Part shown: piece by piece, positions 17,105-25,674 of the stretch
Numbering within the stretch: position 1 is the stretch's first letter
How the letters are laid out: each line of letters begins with the position of its first letter
Assembly (NCBI RefSeq): GCF_003024675.1
Contig: NZ_PYLP01000001.1
Coordinates: forward strand, 186,001-250,000
DNA length: 64,000 nucleotides
From: Faecalibacillus faecis
GTDB lineage: Bacteria > Bacillota_I > Bacilli_A > Erysipelotrichales > Coprobacillaceae
Reading direction: 5' to 3'
Position numbers and translations under genes: made by a program
The notes under the pieces: model-generated
The model's database searches: none
Told to the model about the DNA's origin: nothing
The model's input: only the letters and a program-made list of their open reading frames with translations

Positions 17105-17644
17105 ATGATTTATCTTGTCATGAAAGGACAAGATAAATTTGTTGAAAAAGTAAAAGCTTATTTTCAAAAGAGCTTATATCTTTTAGAAGTCATTGTCATT
17201 AATGATTGGCAAGATGAACTTTCTTTTGAATCAAAAGCGGGGAAAAATTTATTACATACAATTAAAAAAATTAAACAAAAGAATGCTTCTTTAAAATGTT
17301 ATATCAGTGGTTATTCACTCGCAGGGCTTTTTAGTCTTTATGCGATGCATGAATTGGATTTAGAAGGCGCTGTTTGTGTATCAGGTTCTTTATGGCAAGA
17401 AGGATGGTTGGTTTATTTAAAAGAACATCCTATTAATCATAAGAAAATTTATTTAAGTTTAGGAAGTAAGGAACATAAAACAAGAAATGTTTTAATGAAA
17501 AATGTGTTAAAAAACACATTAGAAACATATGAAATTTATCAAAAAGAAAATCAATGTATATTTGAAAAGAATGTAGGCAATCATTTTTTTCAAAGTGAAG
17601 AAAGAATGATGAAAGGATGGGATTATATTCTTTATGAAAAATAG
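17105..17644 (+). CDS. Alpha/beta-hydrolase (esterase)-like protein
   Basis: 179 residues. The nucleophile elbow is ISGYSLAGLFSLYAM, a G-x-S-x-A-G motif as in enterochelin/feruloyl esterase-like hydrolases. A late His in VGNHFFQSEE could complete the triad; the acidic residue is not certain. It is short for the family and has no signal peptide, so a cytoplasmic enzyme is likely. The ATG at 17105 follows AAGGAAGG; the longer start at 17087 would overlap the previous gene. It overlaps the next gene by 11 bases. The substrate is not predictable. Confidence 0.75.
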   Translation: MIYLVMKGQDKFVEKVKAYFQKSLYLLEVIVINDWQDELSFESKAGKNLLHTIKKIKQKNASLKCYISGYSLAGLFSLYAMHELDLEGAVCVSGSLWQEGWLVYLKEHPINHKKIYLSLGSKEHKTRNVLMKNVLKNTLETYEIYQKENQCIFEKNVGNHFFQSEERMMKGWDYILYEK

Positions 17645-18386
17645 GAAATTAACAGAGAAAAGGCTTTTATTAATTAAAAAATTATTATTTGTTTTAACGA
17701 TTTTATTACTGATTTATCATGTGGGATGGACAATCTTTATTTTGGCTTATCGTCATCATATTGGTGATGCTTACATAAAATATGTAACAACTATGATTTT
17801 TCGTATTTTACAGTTTAGTGCGATGTTACTTGTTTTAGCGACGCCTAAGTTTTTAAAGAAATGGTTTAAGATCAATGTTCCTTTAGCACTTTATATTGTT
17901 ATTGCGCTTTTTGCGTTTAATGCTTTAGTTTTAGGAGATGGACTTGATTTTTATGGAAAATACCCATGGTGGGATTCTTTTTTACACTTCCATTCGGGAA
18001 TTATTCTATCTTTTGTAGCTTTATGGTTTATACATATTATGATGGCAGAAAAAAGCAAATTTATTTATATGAATAAATATTTTACATGCTTATTTTTAGT
18101 GATCTTTTCTTTAGGAGTTGGTGCTTTTTGGGAAATTCTTGAATATAGTTGTGATGGGATTTTTCATACAAATTCTCAACAATATATGGCTTCAACAAAG
18201 GGAACACTTGTTTCTAAAAATGATATTCCTTTAAAAGGACATGAAGCGTTAAAAGATACGATGAAAGATTTAATGCTTGATTTAGGAGGGTCATTAATTG
18301 TCGCAACGTATGGTTTTGTAAGACATGATAAAATTGTTAAAAAAATATCGAGAGACCATTTATCTCCCGATGATATTTTGAGCTAG
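17634..18386 (+). CDS. Integral membrane protein, DUF2238-like
   Basis: 250 residues with five or six membrane helices. Diagnostic parts are FYGKYPWWDSFLHFHSGIILSF, GAFWEILEYSCDGIF and DTMKDLMLDLGGSL: conserved Trp, Asp and His next to helices, as in the DUF2238/YjdF-like family. Function is unknown. It overlaps the esterase-like gene by 11 bases. Its 3' end overlaps the 3' end of the convergent DnaK gene by 27 bases. Confidence 0.75.
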   Translation: MKNRKLTEKRLLLIKKLLFVLTILLLIYHVGWTIFILAYRHHIGDAYIKYVTTMIFRILQFSAMLLVLATPKFLKKWFKINVPLALYIVIALFAFNALVLGDGLDFYGKYPWWDSFLHFHSGIILSFVALWFIHIMMAEKSKFIYMNKYFTCLFLVIFSLGVGAFWEILEYSCDGIFHTNSQQYMASTKGTLVSKNDIPLKGHEALKDTMKDLMLDLGGSLIVATYGFVRHDKIVKKISRDHLSPDDILS

Positions 18387-20120
18387 AGATTCTAAATGCT
18401 TTTTAGAATCTCTTATTTTTTGTATTTCTTTGGATGAAGCTGTTTCATAATTGAATTTTCTTGTCATTTTCATTAAAGAAGAAAGTTCTGCTTTAATTTG
18501 TTTTCTTAATGCTTTATCCATTTCTTTTTTATGTGAGGCAAGACCATTTTGAACATTGATAATGAGAGTTTCTACTTCATTTTTTAAAAGCATATTATCT
18601 TTTGTAACTTGGTCTTGGCTTTCATACATTTTAGCTTGTTTGATTGCTTCTTCAATATCACTATCAGACATTTTAGAAGAACCTTCAATAGTCATACTTT
18701 GACTATTTCCAGAGGCAAGATCTTTAGCAGAAACATGAACGATTCCATTACTGTCAATATCGAAAGTGACTTCAATTTGTGGAACACCGCGCATGGCACG
18801 TTTGATTTTTTTAAGTTTGAATTTTCCTAAAGATTGGTTATCTTTAGCAAGCGGTCTTTCGCCTTGTAAAACATTAATTTCTACTTGTGTTTGAAAGTTA
18901 GCAGATGTTGTAAAGACTTGACTATGGCTCGTTGGAATCGTTGTATTTCTTGGAATTAGAGGTGTAGCAACACCACCAACGGTTTCAATAGAAAGTGTTA
19001 AAGGTGTGACATCTAATAAAAGAACATCATTTTCTTCACCATATAAGACCATTTCACCACTTAATTTACCAGCTTGGATTGCGGCTCCTAAAGCGACACA
19101 TTCATCTGGATTTAAAGACTTACTTGGTTCCATGTTTGTAATTTCTTTCACTTTATCTTGAACCGCTAAAATACGTGAAGAACCACCAACTAAGATAATC
19201 TTATTAAGATCTTGTGGAGTCAGTCTGGCATCGTTTAAAGCAGTTTGCATTGGTAAAACGAGACGGTCAATAAGTCCTTTTGTAAGCTCATTAAACTTTT
19301 GCCTTGTAAGTGTGATTTCTAAGTTTTTAGGTCCATTTGTATCTTGATAAATAAATGGTAAATTAATAAGGGTACTTGATTGACTTGAAAGTTCAATTTT
19401 AGCTTTTTCACTTGCTTCTAAAACACGACTATAAGCAACTGTATCTTTTGTTAAATCAATACCTTCTTGTTTTAAAAAGATTTCGATGACAAAATTACAA
19501 ATAGCTTTATTAAAATCATCGCCACCTAAATGGTTATCACCGGCTGTTGATAAAACTTCAATAACACCATTACCAATTTCGATAATAGAAACATCAAAAG
19601 TACCACCGCCTAAATCAAAAACCATTACTTTTTGACCATAAGCATTTTCAAGACCATAAGCCAGCGCGGCAGCTGTTGGCTCATTAATAATTCTTAAAAC
19701 TTCTAAGCCTGCAATTTTTCCAGCATCCTTTGTTGCTTGTCTTTGAGCATCATTAAAATAAGCAGGGACAGTAATGACAGCTTGTGTTACTTGTTCTTGT
19801 AAATAAGTTTCTGCATCATTTTTTAATTTTTGTAAAATCATTGAAGAAATAAGTTGTGGAGAAAGTTTTTTTCCATCGATTTCTACATGATAATTTTGTC
19901 CCATTTCTCTTTTAATAGATGAAATCGTACGTTTTGGATTCATTGATTGTTGACGTTTAGCAAGTTCTCCAACAAGTTTCTTTCCATCTTTATCAAAAGC
20001 AACAATGCTAGGTGTTGTTTTTTGATTTTCTTTATTTTCAATAATTTTAGCTTTTCCATTTTCATAAAAAGCCATACAACTATTCGTTGTTCCTAAGTCA
20101 ATCCCAATAACCTTTGCCAT
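18360..20120 (-). CDS. Hsp70 (DnaK-type) chaperone of a specialised operon
   Basis: 586 residues. The ATPase domain starts [12 protein letters not shown] and has [45 protein letters not shown] and VGGSSRI. The peptide-binding domain (about 375-490) has [14 protein letters not shown] and VLQGER. The lid is short and the acidic disordered tail of housekeeping DnaK is absent. It is not next to grpE or hrcA but lies 12 bases after a J-domain gene in an operon with a DUF5685-like and a membrane zinc-ribbon protein. I infer a second, dedicated Hsp70 rather than the general stress DnaK. A plus-strand terminator lies within its 3' coding end. Confidence 0.92.
   Translation of the reverse strand: MAKVIGIDLGTTNSCMAFYENGKAKIIENKENQKTTPSIVAFDKDGKKLVGELAKRQQSMNPKRTISSIKREMGQNYHVEIDGKKLSPQLISSMILQKLKNDAETYLQEQVTQAVITVPAYFNDAQRQATKDAGKIAGLEVLRIINEPTAAALAYGLENAYGQKVMVFDLGGGTFDVSIIEIGNGVIEVLSTAGDNHLGGDDFNKAICNFVIEIFLKQEGIDLTKDTVAYSRVLEASEKAKIELSSQSSTLINLPFIYQDTNGPKNLEITLTRQKFNELTKGLIDRLVLPMQTALNDARLTPQDLNKIILVGGSSRILAVQDKVKEITNMEPSKSLNPDECVALGAAIQAGKLSGEMVLYGEENDVLLLDVTPLTLSIETVGGVATPLIPRNTTIPTSHSQVFTTSANFQTQVEINVLQGERPLAKDNQSLGKFKLKKIKRAMRGVPQIEVTFDIDSNGIVHVSAKDLASGNSQSMTIEGSSKMSDSDIEEAIKQAKMYESQDQVTKDNMLLKNEVETLIINVQNGLASHKKEMDKALRKQIKAELSSLMKMTRKFNYETASSKEIQKIRDSKKHLESLAQNIIGR
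18386..18418 (+). terminator. Terminator of the GNAT-to-membrane-protein run
   Basis: Stem GAGATTCTAAA / TTTAGAATCTC then TTATTTTTT on the plus strand. It sits inside the convergent Hsp70 coding region. Confidence 0.75.
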
Positions 20121-20132
20121 AATTTTCTCCTT

Positions 20133-20762
20133 CTAACAACATAAAATAGGGTAATGATATCCGCCACCACAACAACAAGACATCATACAATTCAACAATA
20201 ATACAGAATAGCAACAATTCATCATACTTGCAGGGTTTCCATATTGTTGACTTGTTTGACGATATTGTCTTGAGGTTCCTTGTAATTGGTTTAGTAATAA
20301 AATATATTGCATATTCATTGGTTCCATTTGCAGGGCTGTTTGAGCGTATTCTTGTGCGCGAATATTATTTCCTAAACCATTTTCTGCAATGGCAGCTAAA
20401 TAAAACCACATACTTGTTTTATTTTGAATTTGATTTAAAACATTCAAAGCTTCTTGATAACGTCTACCTTGAATAAAACCGTTAGCTTCTTGGTAAGCTT
20501 CCTGATCATTTCCTTGATATTGATAACCACCCGTTCCCGTTGTTTGACTACCATAGCTTTGTTGTTTAAAACCTCTTTTTCTTTCATCCATAATGGTTTT
20601 ATACGCATTTTGGACTTCTTTAAATTTTTCTGTATATTCTGCTTGATGAGGATTTCCAATATTAGCGTCTGGATGATATTTTTTAGAAAGGGTACGATAA
20701 GCCTTTTTGACTTCATCATCACTGGCACTAGGGGATATTCCTAATATTTGATAAGGATTCAT
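20133..20762 (-). CDS. J-domain protein with TPR-like middle and Cys-rich tail
   Basis: 209 residues. The J domain (1-65) begins [22 protein letters not shown] and has the HPD motif (KYHPDAN), so it can stimulate an Hsp70. There is no Gly/Phe-rich classical zinc domain. A Gln/Gly-rich linker (about 70-90) leads to helices about 90-165 resembling two TPR units ([25 protein letters not shown]). The tail is strange: eight cysteines in the last 30 residues (NCC, NC, SCCC, LCC) with hydrophobic residues between. It overlaps the DUF5685-like gene by 4 bases and precedes the Hsp70 gene by 12, so it is the obvious cochaperone. Confidence 0.9.
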   Translation of the reverse strand: MNPYQILGISPSASDDEVKKAYRTLSKKYHPDANIGNPHQAEYTEKFKEVQNAYKTIMDERKRGFKQQSYGSQTTGTGGYQYQGNDQEAYQEANGFIQGRRYQEALNVLNQIQNKTSMWFYLAAIAENGLGNNIRAQEYAQTALQMEPMNMQYILLLNQLQGTSRQYRQTSQQYGNPASMMNCCYSVLLLNCMMSCCCGGGYHYPILCC

Positions 20763-21592
20763 GATTTTTCCTCCATTCGTTTCTTTTTAATCAGTTCAAA
20801 TTTTGTCCAAATACCACTATAGATAATATTTCGTAAAAGTTCAACATTTTCAATTAAAGGAAGCTTTTCAAAATAAAAACTACTATTTGAAATCATCATT
20901 TCTAAAAGATGAAAACAATCTTCTTGAAAATGTTCATCCTTGAATTTTTCTTTAAATGGATTATAGGTTTGTTTTTTGATATCTTCTTCAACATCTTCAA
21001 AAGCATCAATCAAATAAATAAATTTACCTAAATAAAAACCCATTTGATAAAGATCTTCCTTAAAAATATCATCTTGATAAACACAAATACTTGCCATGAT
21101 ATGACCAAAATGTCCAGAGACTTCATCGAGATCCAAACAATGCTTTTGTTCCAATACATGGATTTGATCTAAATGATATTTAATTGTATCTACTTTTTTA
21201 GGATATTTTTCTTTTACTCTTTGAAAATCTTTTTTTAAAAGCTGTTTAAATGATTTACTTTTTAAAGAGTTTTCATCTAAAACATCATCTTCTAATTTAA
21301 AATAAGTCAAGATGATATTCATATCACTGACATAATCCATGTATTGATTTGTACGTACACTCTTTTTATGAAAAGGATGCATTGGACAACGAATCCAATA
21401 CTGCTTTTCTTCAGGTTCATACAAACTTGAAAGTAAGATTCCTACAAAGTTTAAATCATAATTTAAAGTCAATTGACCACGTCGACCATGATTTTGTTTT
21501 AAAGATTGACATAAGCCACAATAATATTCTTGATATTTATCAAAGTCTTTGATCTTTAATTCAGGTTTGTTAATAACGACATAACCAAACAT
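20759..21592 (-). CDS. DUF5685-like protein of unknown function
   Basis: 277 residues. The N-terminus [17 protein letters not shown] and YYCGLCQSL (Cys25, Cys28), then [10 protein letters not shown] (Cys69), match what I recall of DUF5685, a family often next to DnaK/DnaJ in Firmicutes. The rest is predicted all-helical. Two acidic motifs stand out: LEDDVLDE (100-107) and [19 protein letters not shown] (195-213). The second resembles the second Asp-rich motif of squalene/phytoene synthases. The gene sits between the zinc-ribbon membrane protein and the J protein, overlapping the latter by 4 bases. I do not assign a reaction. Confidence 0.75.
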   Translation of the reverse strand: MFGYVVINKPELKIKDFDKYQEYYCGLCQSLKQNHGRRGQLTLNYDLNFVGILLSSLYEPEEKQYWIRCPMHPFHKKSVRTNQYMDYVSDMNIILTYFKLEDDVLDENSLKSKSFKQLLKKDFQRVKEKYPKKVDTIKYHLDQIHVLEQKHCLDLDEVSGHFGHIMASICVYQDDIFKEDLYQMGFYLGKFIYLIDAFEDVEEDIKKQTYNPFKEKFKDEHFQEDCFHLLEMMISNSSFYFEKLPLIENVELLRNIIYSGIWTKFELIKKKRMEEKS

Positions 21593-21594
21593 AA

Positions 21595-21987
21595 TTATGT
21601 TCTCTTTTCAAATTTATGATGACAGCTAGGGCATGTCACAATAATTTTTCCTTTTCCTTTAGGAAGTCTTACCATTTGTTTACAAGATGGACAACGATAA
21701 TATTTATGACTACGGTCAGACATTCTTTTCTTTTGAAGATTGAAGAATTGTTGAACAGGTTTGATTGCTGTTAAATATTTTTCATTTTCTTGATAACGTT
21801 TATACGTTTGTCTTGAAAACATACGATAGATGACAATAAACCAAATAAGATAGCCAAATAACATCACGATTCTATTGTTAAAAAATATATTAATGACAAA
21901 AAGGGCAATGACTAAAAACAAAGCATGATTGTTTAAAGTATCAACACCATATCTTCCTTGCATAAATTGTATAAATTTTTCTTTCAT
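21595..21987 (-). CDS. Membrane-anchored zinc-ribbon protein
   Basis: 130 residues. Two membrane helices at about 22-37 and 42-56 are followed by a basic linker and a C-terminal zinc ribbon: CPSCKQMVRLPKGKGKIIVTCPSCHHKF has two CxxC pairs. The topology probably leaves the ribbon in the cytoplasm. It is the first gene of the minus-strand chaperone operon, two bases before the DUF5685-like gene. It may tether the Hsp70/J machine to the membrane, but this is inference. GGAGAGAT precedes the start. Confidence 0.75.
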   Translation of the reverse strand: MKEKFIQFMQGRYGVDTLNNHALFLVIALFVINIFFNNRIVMLFGYLIWFIVIYRMFSRQTYKRYQENEKYLTAIKPVQQFFNLQKKRMSDRSHKYYRCPSCKQMVRLPKGKGKIIVTCPSCHHKFEKRT

Positions 21988-22015
21988 TTATATCTCTCCT
22001 TACTTTGATGAAGTG

Positions 22016-22021
22016 ATTATA
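22016..22021 (-). promoter_or_regulatory. -10 element for the chaperone operon
   Basis: TATAAT on the minus strand, about 30 bases before the zinc-ribbon start codon. No convincing -35 and no CIRCE-like repeat is seen. Confidence 0.4.
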
Positions 22022-22094
22022 GGCTTTAATTATGTATTTTACATGAACTCTAAAATATTTTAAAAAGAGTGTTTTTATGAGCTTGTTGAACAAA

Positions 22095-22127
22095 TATCTA
22101 TTTTATTTTTAAAAATAAAAATAGATA
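22095..22127. repeat. 33-bp A+T-rich near-palindrome between divergent genes
   Basis: TATCTATTTT...AAAATAGATA type inverted repeat with one unpaired base, in the 213-bp gap between the divergent chaperone operon and the surface-protein gene. No transcript should end here, so an operator or a bent-DNA site is more likely than a terminator. Confidence 0.5.
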
Positions 22128-22200
22128 AATATACATGATTCATTTAATCGACATTTTTTCCTTGCTGTTTTTTTTAGGATAAAAACGAAAGGAGGAAAAA

Positions 22201-23781
22201 ATGAAGAAATTATTATGCTTTTTAACCGCAATATTAAGTATTTTTTTAATGAGTGTTCCCATTGAAGCTAAAGAAAATCAATGGGATATTTCAAAATCTA
22301 AAACAGCAACACAACTTGATGAAAAATATCAAACAAAAGTAACACTTTCCCTTCCCTCTAAAAGTGAAAAGCTTGAAAGCGATGTTGTCTTTGTTTTAGA
22401 TAAATCTACAAGTGCACAAATTGAAAATCAAGCATTAGAAATGTTGAAAAAACTAAGAATGCAAATTGATAAAACAGATGCTAAAGTGAAAGTGGGAATT
22501 GTGATTTTTAATAAAATTGCTAATGTATCATCATGGTTTGATCTTTCAAGTCAATTTGATCAAATTAAAGTAGCTATTCGAAAAAATATTACTTCCGGAA
22601 CAAATTGTCATGCGGGGTTACTTGCTGGAAAAGAAATGTTGGATCAAGATCAAGAGGTGGAAGCTAAACGCAAATATATGATCTTTGTCAGTGATGGCAT
22701 TACTTATATGTACAATCAAGAACCAACAGTAACGGCTTGGTCTTTTGAAAATGATGGAAGTATTCTTTCTTGGGCTGGACCAGATAACTTTAGCTCTAAA
22801 TATGGACAAACTCTTCCTGATTGGAATACGTATTTGAAAGATGTAAAAACAAAGTTGGAAAGTCAAGGAAATACGTATGATTATCCTTATGGAACAACAC
22901 CGACAAAGACAACTCCTGTCGATCAATCTAAAGAGTATTTAAATTCTGTTGATAAAGCACTTTATTATACGTATAGCACGTATGAAAGTATGAAAGATGA
23001 GGGATATCATTGTTATGCCTTAAAAGGGAATAGTGAAGGAAATTATCCGTGGGCTTTTTCTTTTATGGACTATTTAGAAAATCAAAAAGAAGTCTCTTTT
23101 GAAAGTATTCAAAATGATATTTATTATTTATTAGATCAAGGTTCTTACGTTGAAGATTATATGGGATCAGGTAAAGATAATTATGGAAATGAATATGAGT
23201 TTGATTTTATAAATGACATCAATTCATTTTACATGATGGTTGGAAACAAGAAATATTTACCAGAAGTTATTAATGATCAAAGTTATCATTATGGTTTTGA
23301 TAAACAAGAAAAAGGGTATGCTTATGAACTTTATTACTACCCTGGAAAACAAGAATATTTTATTTGGAAAATGAACGTACCAGTGACACAGTTTGATCTT
23401 GTACAGCTTATATATACTTTACAACTTGCAAATCCACAAAAAGAGGCAGGAAACTATGGATTTTTTGATGAAGATGGGCATTTGAATAAAGATAACTTAA
23501 AAACCAATAACCAAGCAACGCTTCATCCAATTGATAGTCAAGGAAAAGAACAAGGGGTTGAAGATTTTCTAAATCCAACAGTAAGTTATACTGTTTATAA
23601 AACAGTAGAACCTGAAAAGATACAAGAAACACCAAAGGCACAAGAAAATATCACAAAAACAAAACAAACAACGAAAAAAGCGGTTAAAACAGGTGATGAA
23701 CAAGTGATTTATCCTTATTTCGTGATTGTTTTAATGTCACTTTCAATAATGTATTTGATGAAAAGAAGATTACATGTTTAA
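22201..23781 (+). CDS. Secreted vWA-domain surface protein with TGDE-type C-terminus
   Basis: 526 residues. A signal peptide (1-23: basic start, hydrophobic core, cleavage near IEAKE) is followed by a von Willebrand A domain (about 58-190 and beyond): DVVFVLDKSTSAQ gives the MIDAS DxSxS, SGTNCHAGLLAGKEML the conserved Thr, and MIFVSDGI the distal Asp. After about 280 the sequence is Tyr/Asp-rich and unassigned. The C-terminus has KTGDEQ, a membrane helix and KRR. There is no LPxTG; KTGDE may be a non-standard sorting signal or simply precede a membrane anchor. Probably an adhesin-like or matrix-binding protein. GAAAGGAGG precedes the start. Confidence 0.82.
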   Translation: MKKLLCFLTAILSIFLMSVPIEAKENQWDISKSKTATQLDEKYQTKVTLSLPSKSEKLESDVVFVLDKSTSAQIENQALEMLKKLRMQIDKTDAKVKVGIVIFNKIANVSSWFDLSSQFDQIKVAIRKNITSGTNCHAGLLAGKEMLDQDQEVEAKRKYMIFVSDGITYMYNQEPTVTAWSFENDGSILSWAGPDNFSSKYGQTLPDWNTYLKDVKTKLESQGNTYDYPYGTTPTKTTPVDQSKEYLNSVDKALYYTYSTYESMKDEGYHCYALKGNSEGNYPWAFSFMDYLENQKEVSFESIQNDIYYLLDQGSYVEDYMGSGKDNYGNEYEFDFINDINSFYMMVGNKKYLPEVINDQSYHYGFDKQEKGYAYELYYYPGKQEYFIWKMNVPVTQFDLVQLIYTLQLANPQKEAGNYGFFDEDGHLNKDNLKTNNQATLHPIDSQGKEQGVEDFLNPTVSYTVYKTVEPEKIQETPKAQENITKTKQTTKKAVKTGDEQVIYPYFVIVLMSLSIMYLMKRRLHV

Positions 23782-23793
23782 TCTTCTTTTTTC
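23761..23793 (+). terminator. Terminator overlapping the vWA gene stop
   Basis: AAAAGAAGATTA / TAATCTTCTTTT stem containing the TAA stop, then TTC. A second weaker hairpin (TGCTTTT / AAAAGCA, then eight T) follows at about 23799-23830. Confidence 0.8.
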
Positions 23794-23940
23794 TTTTGCT
23801 TTTTTCAAAGAAAAGCAGGATTTTTTTTATTACAACAATTTTTTTAAATAGTCTAAATCACTCTTTTAATGAAAGGAAAAAAACTGACAAATTTTATTTT
23901 TAGAACTTTCTATGATGGAAAAGCAAAAGGAGGAATACTA

Positions 23941-25626
23941 ATGAAAAAATGGATAAAAATGAGTTTATGCATGATGATTGGTTTCTTTTGTTTCTCTTTT
24001 CATGTAAAAGCAATGAATGTAGAAGCAAGAATTCAAGACCAAAACTATGAAACATTTCAGGAAGCTCTAGAAGATGTTTTAACAGGGGATCAAAAAGGTC
24101 CTATATATTTAATGGAGGATGTTATTTTAGATGTAGGAACGATTAATAAAGATGTTGAGATTATTGGAAATCATCATCAAATTACAGTGCCTTTACAAAG
24201 CCAAACAGATGATAGTGAAAGTCAGGGACGTTTAAATGTGCAAGCAACACTAACATTTAATCAATGTCGTGTTCATTTTGATAATACGTATCAAAATGGA
24301 AATAATATCTGGTCTGTTGTTTTAAGTAGTCAAGGTGTTTTAGAGTTTATCAATGATTCCAATGTCACTTTTGTTGGTCATGGAATTTATGCAAGTAATG
24401 GTTCCACAATTAATGTTGATCATTCAAAAGTTTCTTTAAGTCAGATGGAATATACATCAATGATGGCAGAATCTTATGGAAACTTAAATATAAAAAATGA
24501 TTCAAATTATACAATTGACCATGCCGTTGAACCAAATGGGATAACTGGTTTCCATGTTTTTGTTGATCATTCATCACTTAGTGTTGAAAATTGTTTAAAT
24601 CAAGCGATGGTCAAAGGAAACCTTACAATTACAAATCAAGGAAATGTATCATTTTCAAAAAATGATGTCGGTTACAACATGTATAGTGAAAATAACCTTT
24701 ATGTAGATGAAACATCAGCTTTAAAAATGAATGAAAATAAAAACTGTGCCCTTTTAAGCCAAGGCAGAAAAAAACGTACGATAACCATTAAAAACGGAGG
24801 AAGTCTTGAAGCTAAATATAATGGGATAAATTATCAAGCAAGCGTTGATGAAGACAAATATTATGCACAAACTTCTGCTTTGAATTTTGGGGTTTATGGA
24901 TGGTACGAAAATGCTCAAAAAATTCTTCTCTATCCAAATTTAGATGATGTTGTTTTTGAAGATGGAGCCAAAGTAACTATTGCCAATAACTATACACGCG
25001 GTATTTCAAATTATGGTAATTTGTATTTAGGTAAGCAAACAGTTATTACTCATAATGGAGGTTATCAACAAGGCGAAAGCTTACAAACATGCCGTATTGG
25101 AAAAGGAGGGGGTATTTATAACGCTGGAACAGTTACACTCTTCCATACGATTCTTTATAACAATCATGCCCGTTTAAGTGGTGATGATCTTTATAGTGAG
25201 GAAGGTGGAACGGTTCATTTATCATTTGTTTCTAACGATTGGATTTTAGATGATTGTCAACATTCTATAGATGGTTGGTATGATGATGGCCTTCAAAAAA
25301 GATGGAATGGGGATGACAAAGAACATCTTTATTTATCTTTAATAGAAGGTAAAAAAGATTATCATTTCTTAGAAGCTAAGGCAGCTCATGGTACTGTTCA
25401 AGAAGAAGTAAAAGAAGATGATTTTCAAGAAGAACCTAAACAAGATGAAAAAGAACCTGAAATTAAGAAAACAAATGAAAAAATAACACCAGCTAAAGCA
25501 GTTCAAAAACAAAATGTTCAAACAGGTGATGAATCTAATGGAGCTCTATGGCTTACTTTTATGGGGCTTTCTTTATTATTGATTTTTTTACTGGTGATAA
25601 AGTATATTAAGGGAAAACGCGATTAG
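23941..25626 (+). CDS. Secreted beta-helix-like surface protein with TGDE-type C-terminus
   Basis: 561 residues from the ATG at 23941 (GGAGGAATACTA upstream; the frame is open to 23869 but without a site). Signal peptide about 1-24. Residues about 30-450 consist of short repeats ending in Asn/Ser/Gly turns (for example NLNIKNDSNYTI, NLTITNQGNVSF, TITIKNGGSLEA, GNLYLGKQTVITHNGG), the pattern of a right-handed parallel beta-helix as in polymorphic outer-surface proteins. A charged, Pro/Lys/Glu-rich stalk follows, then VQTGDES, a membrane helix and KGKRD. It follows the vWA gene and shares its C-terminal layout; both probably sit on the cell surface. Confidence 0.8.
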   Translation: MKKWIKMSLCMMIGFFCFSFHVKAMNVEARIQDQNYETFQEALEDVLTGDQKGPIYLMEDVILDVGTINKDVEIIGNHHQITVPLQSQTDDSESQGRLNVQATLTFNQCRVHFDNTYQNGNNIWSVVLSSQGVLEFINDSNVTFVGHGIYASNGSTINVDHSKVSLSQMEYTSMMAESYGNLNIKNDSNYTIDHAVEPNGITGFHVFVDHSSLSVENCLNQAMVKGNLTITNQGNVSFSKNDVGYNMYSENNLYVDETSALKMNENKNCALLSQGRKKRTITIKNGGSLEAKYNGINYQASVDEDKYYAQTSALNFGVYGWYENAQKILLYPNLDDVVFEDGAKVTIANNYTRGISNYGNLYLGKQTVITHNGGYQQGESLQTCRIGKGGGIYNAGTVTLFHTILYNNHARLSGDDLYSEEGGTVHLSFVSNDWILDDCQHSIDGWYDDGLQKRWNGDDKEHLYLSLIEGKKDYHFLEAKAAHGTVQEEVKEDDFQEEPKQDEKEPEIKKTNEKITPAKAVQKQNVQTGDESNGALWLTFMGLSLLLIFLLVIKYIKGKRD

Positions 25627-25640
25627 TCGCGTTTTCTTCA
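25613..25640 (+). terminator. Terminator overlapping the beta-helix gene stop
   Basis: GAAAACGCGA-TTAG-TCGCGTTTTC, a perfect 10-bp stem containing the TAG stop in the loop. Confidence 0.85.
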
Positions 25641-25674
25641 TTTATGTGGTATGATGTCGAGGGTGATATAAAAA

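Noticed and set aside
17634-18386. Frameshift or error because two convergent genes overlap by 27 bases
   Set aside because: Both C-termini look natural, and tail-to-tail overlaps are common in compact genomes.
18386-18418. Hairpin inside dnaK-like gene as a dnaK regulatory element
   Set aside because: The T-run lies on the plus strand, so it is the terminator of the converging gene.
20444-20744. Several 80-96 codon ORFs in other frames over the J-domain gene
   Set aside because: Shadows in A+T-rich coding sequence; the J-domain frame has the HPD motif and a good start.
23869-23940. 24-codon N-terminal extension of the beta-helix protein
   Set aside because: It has no ribosome binding site and would put a polar stretch before a clear signal peptide; AGGAGG precedes the ATG at 23941.
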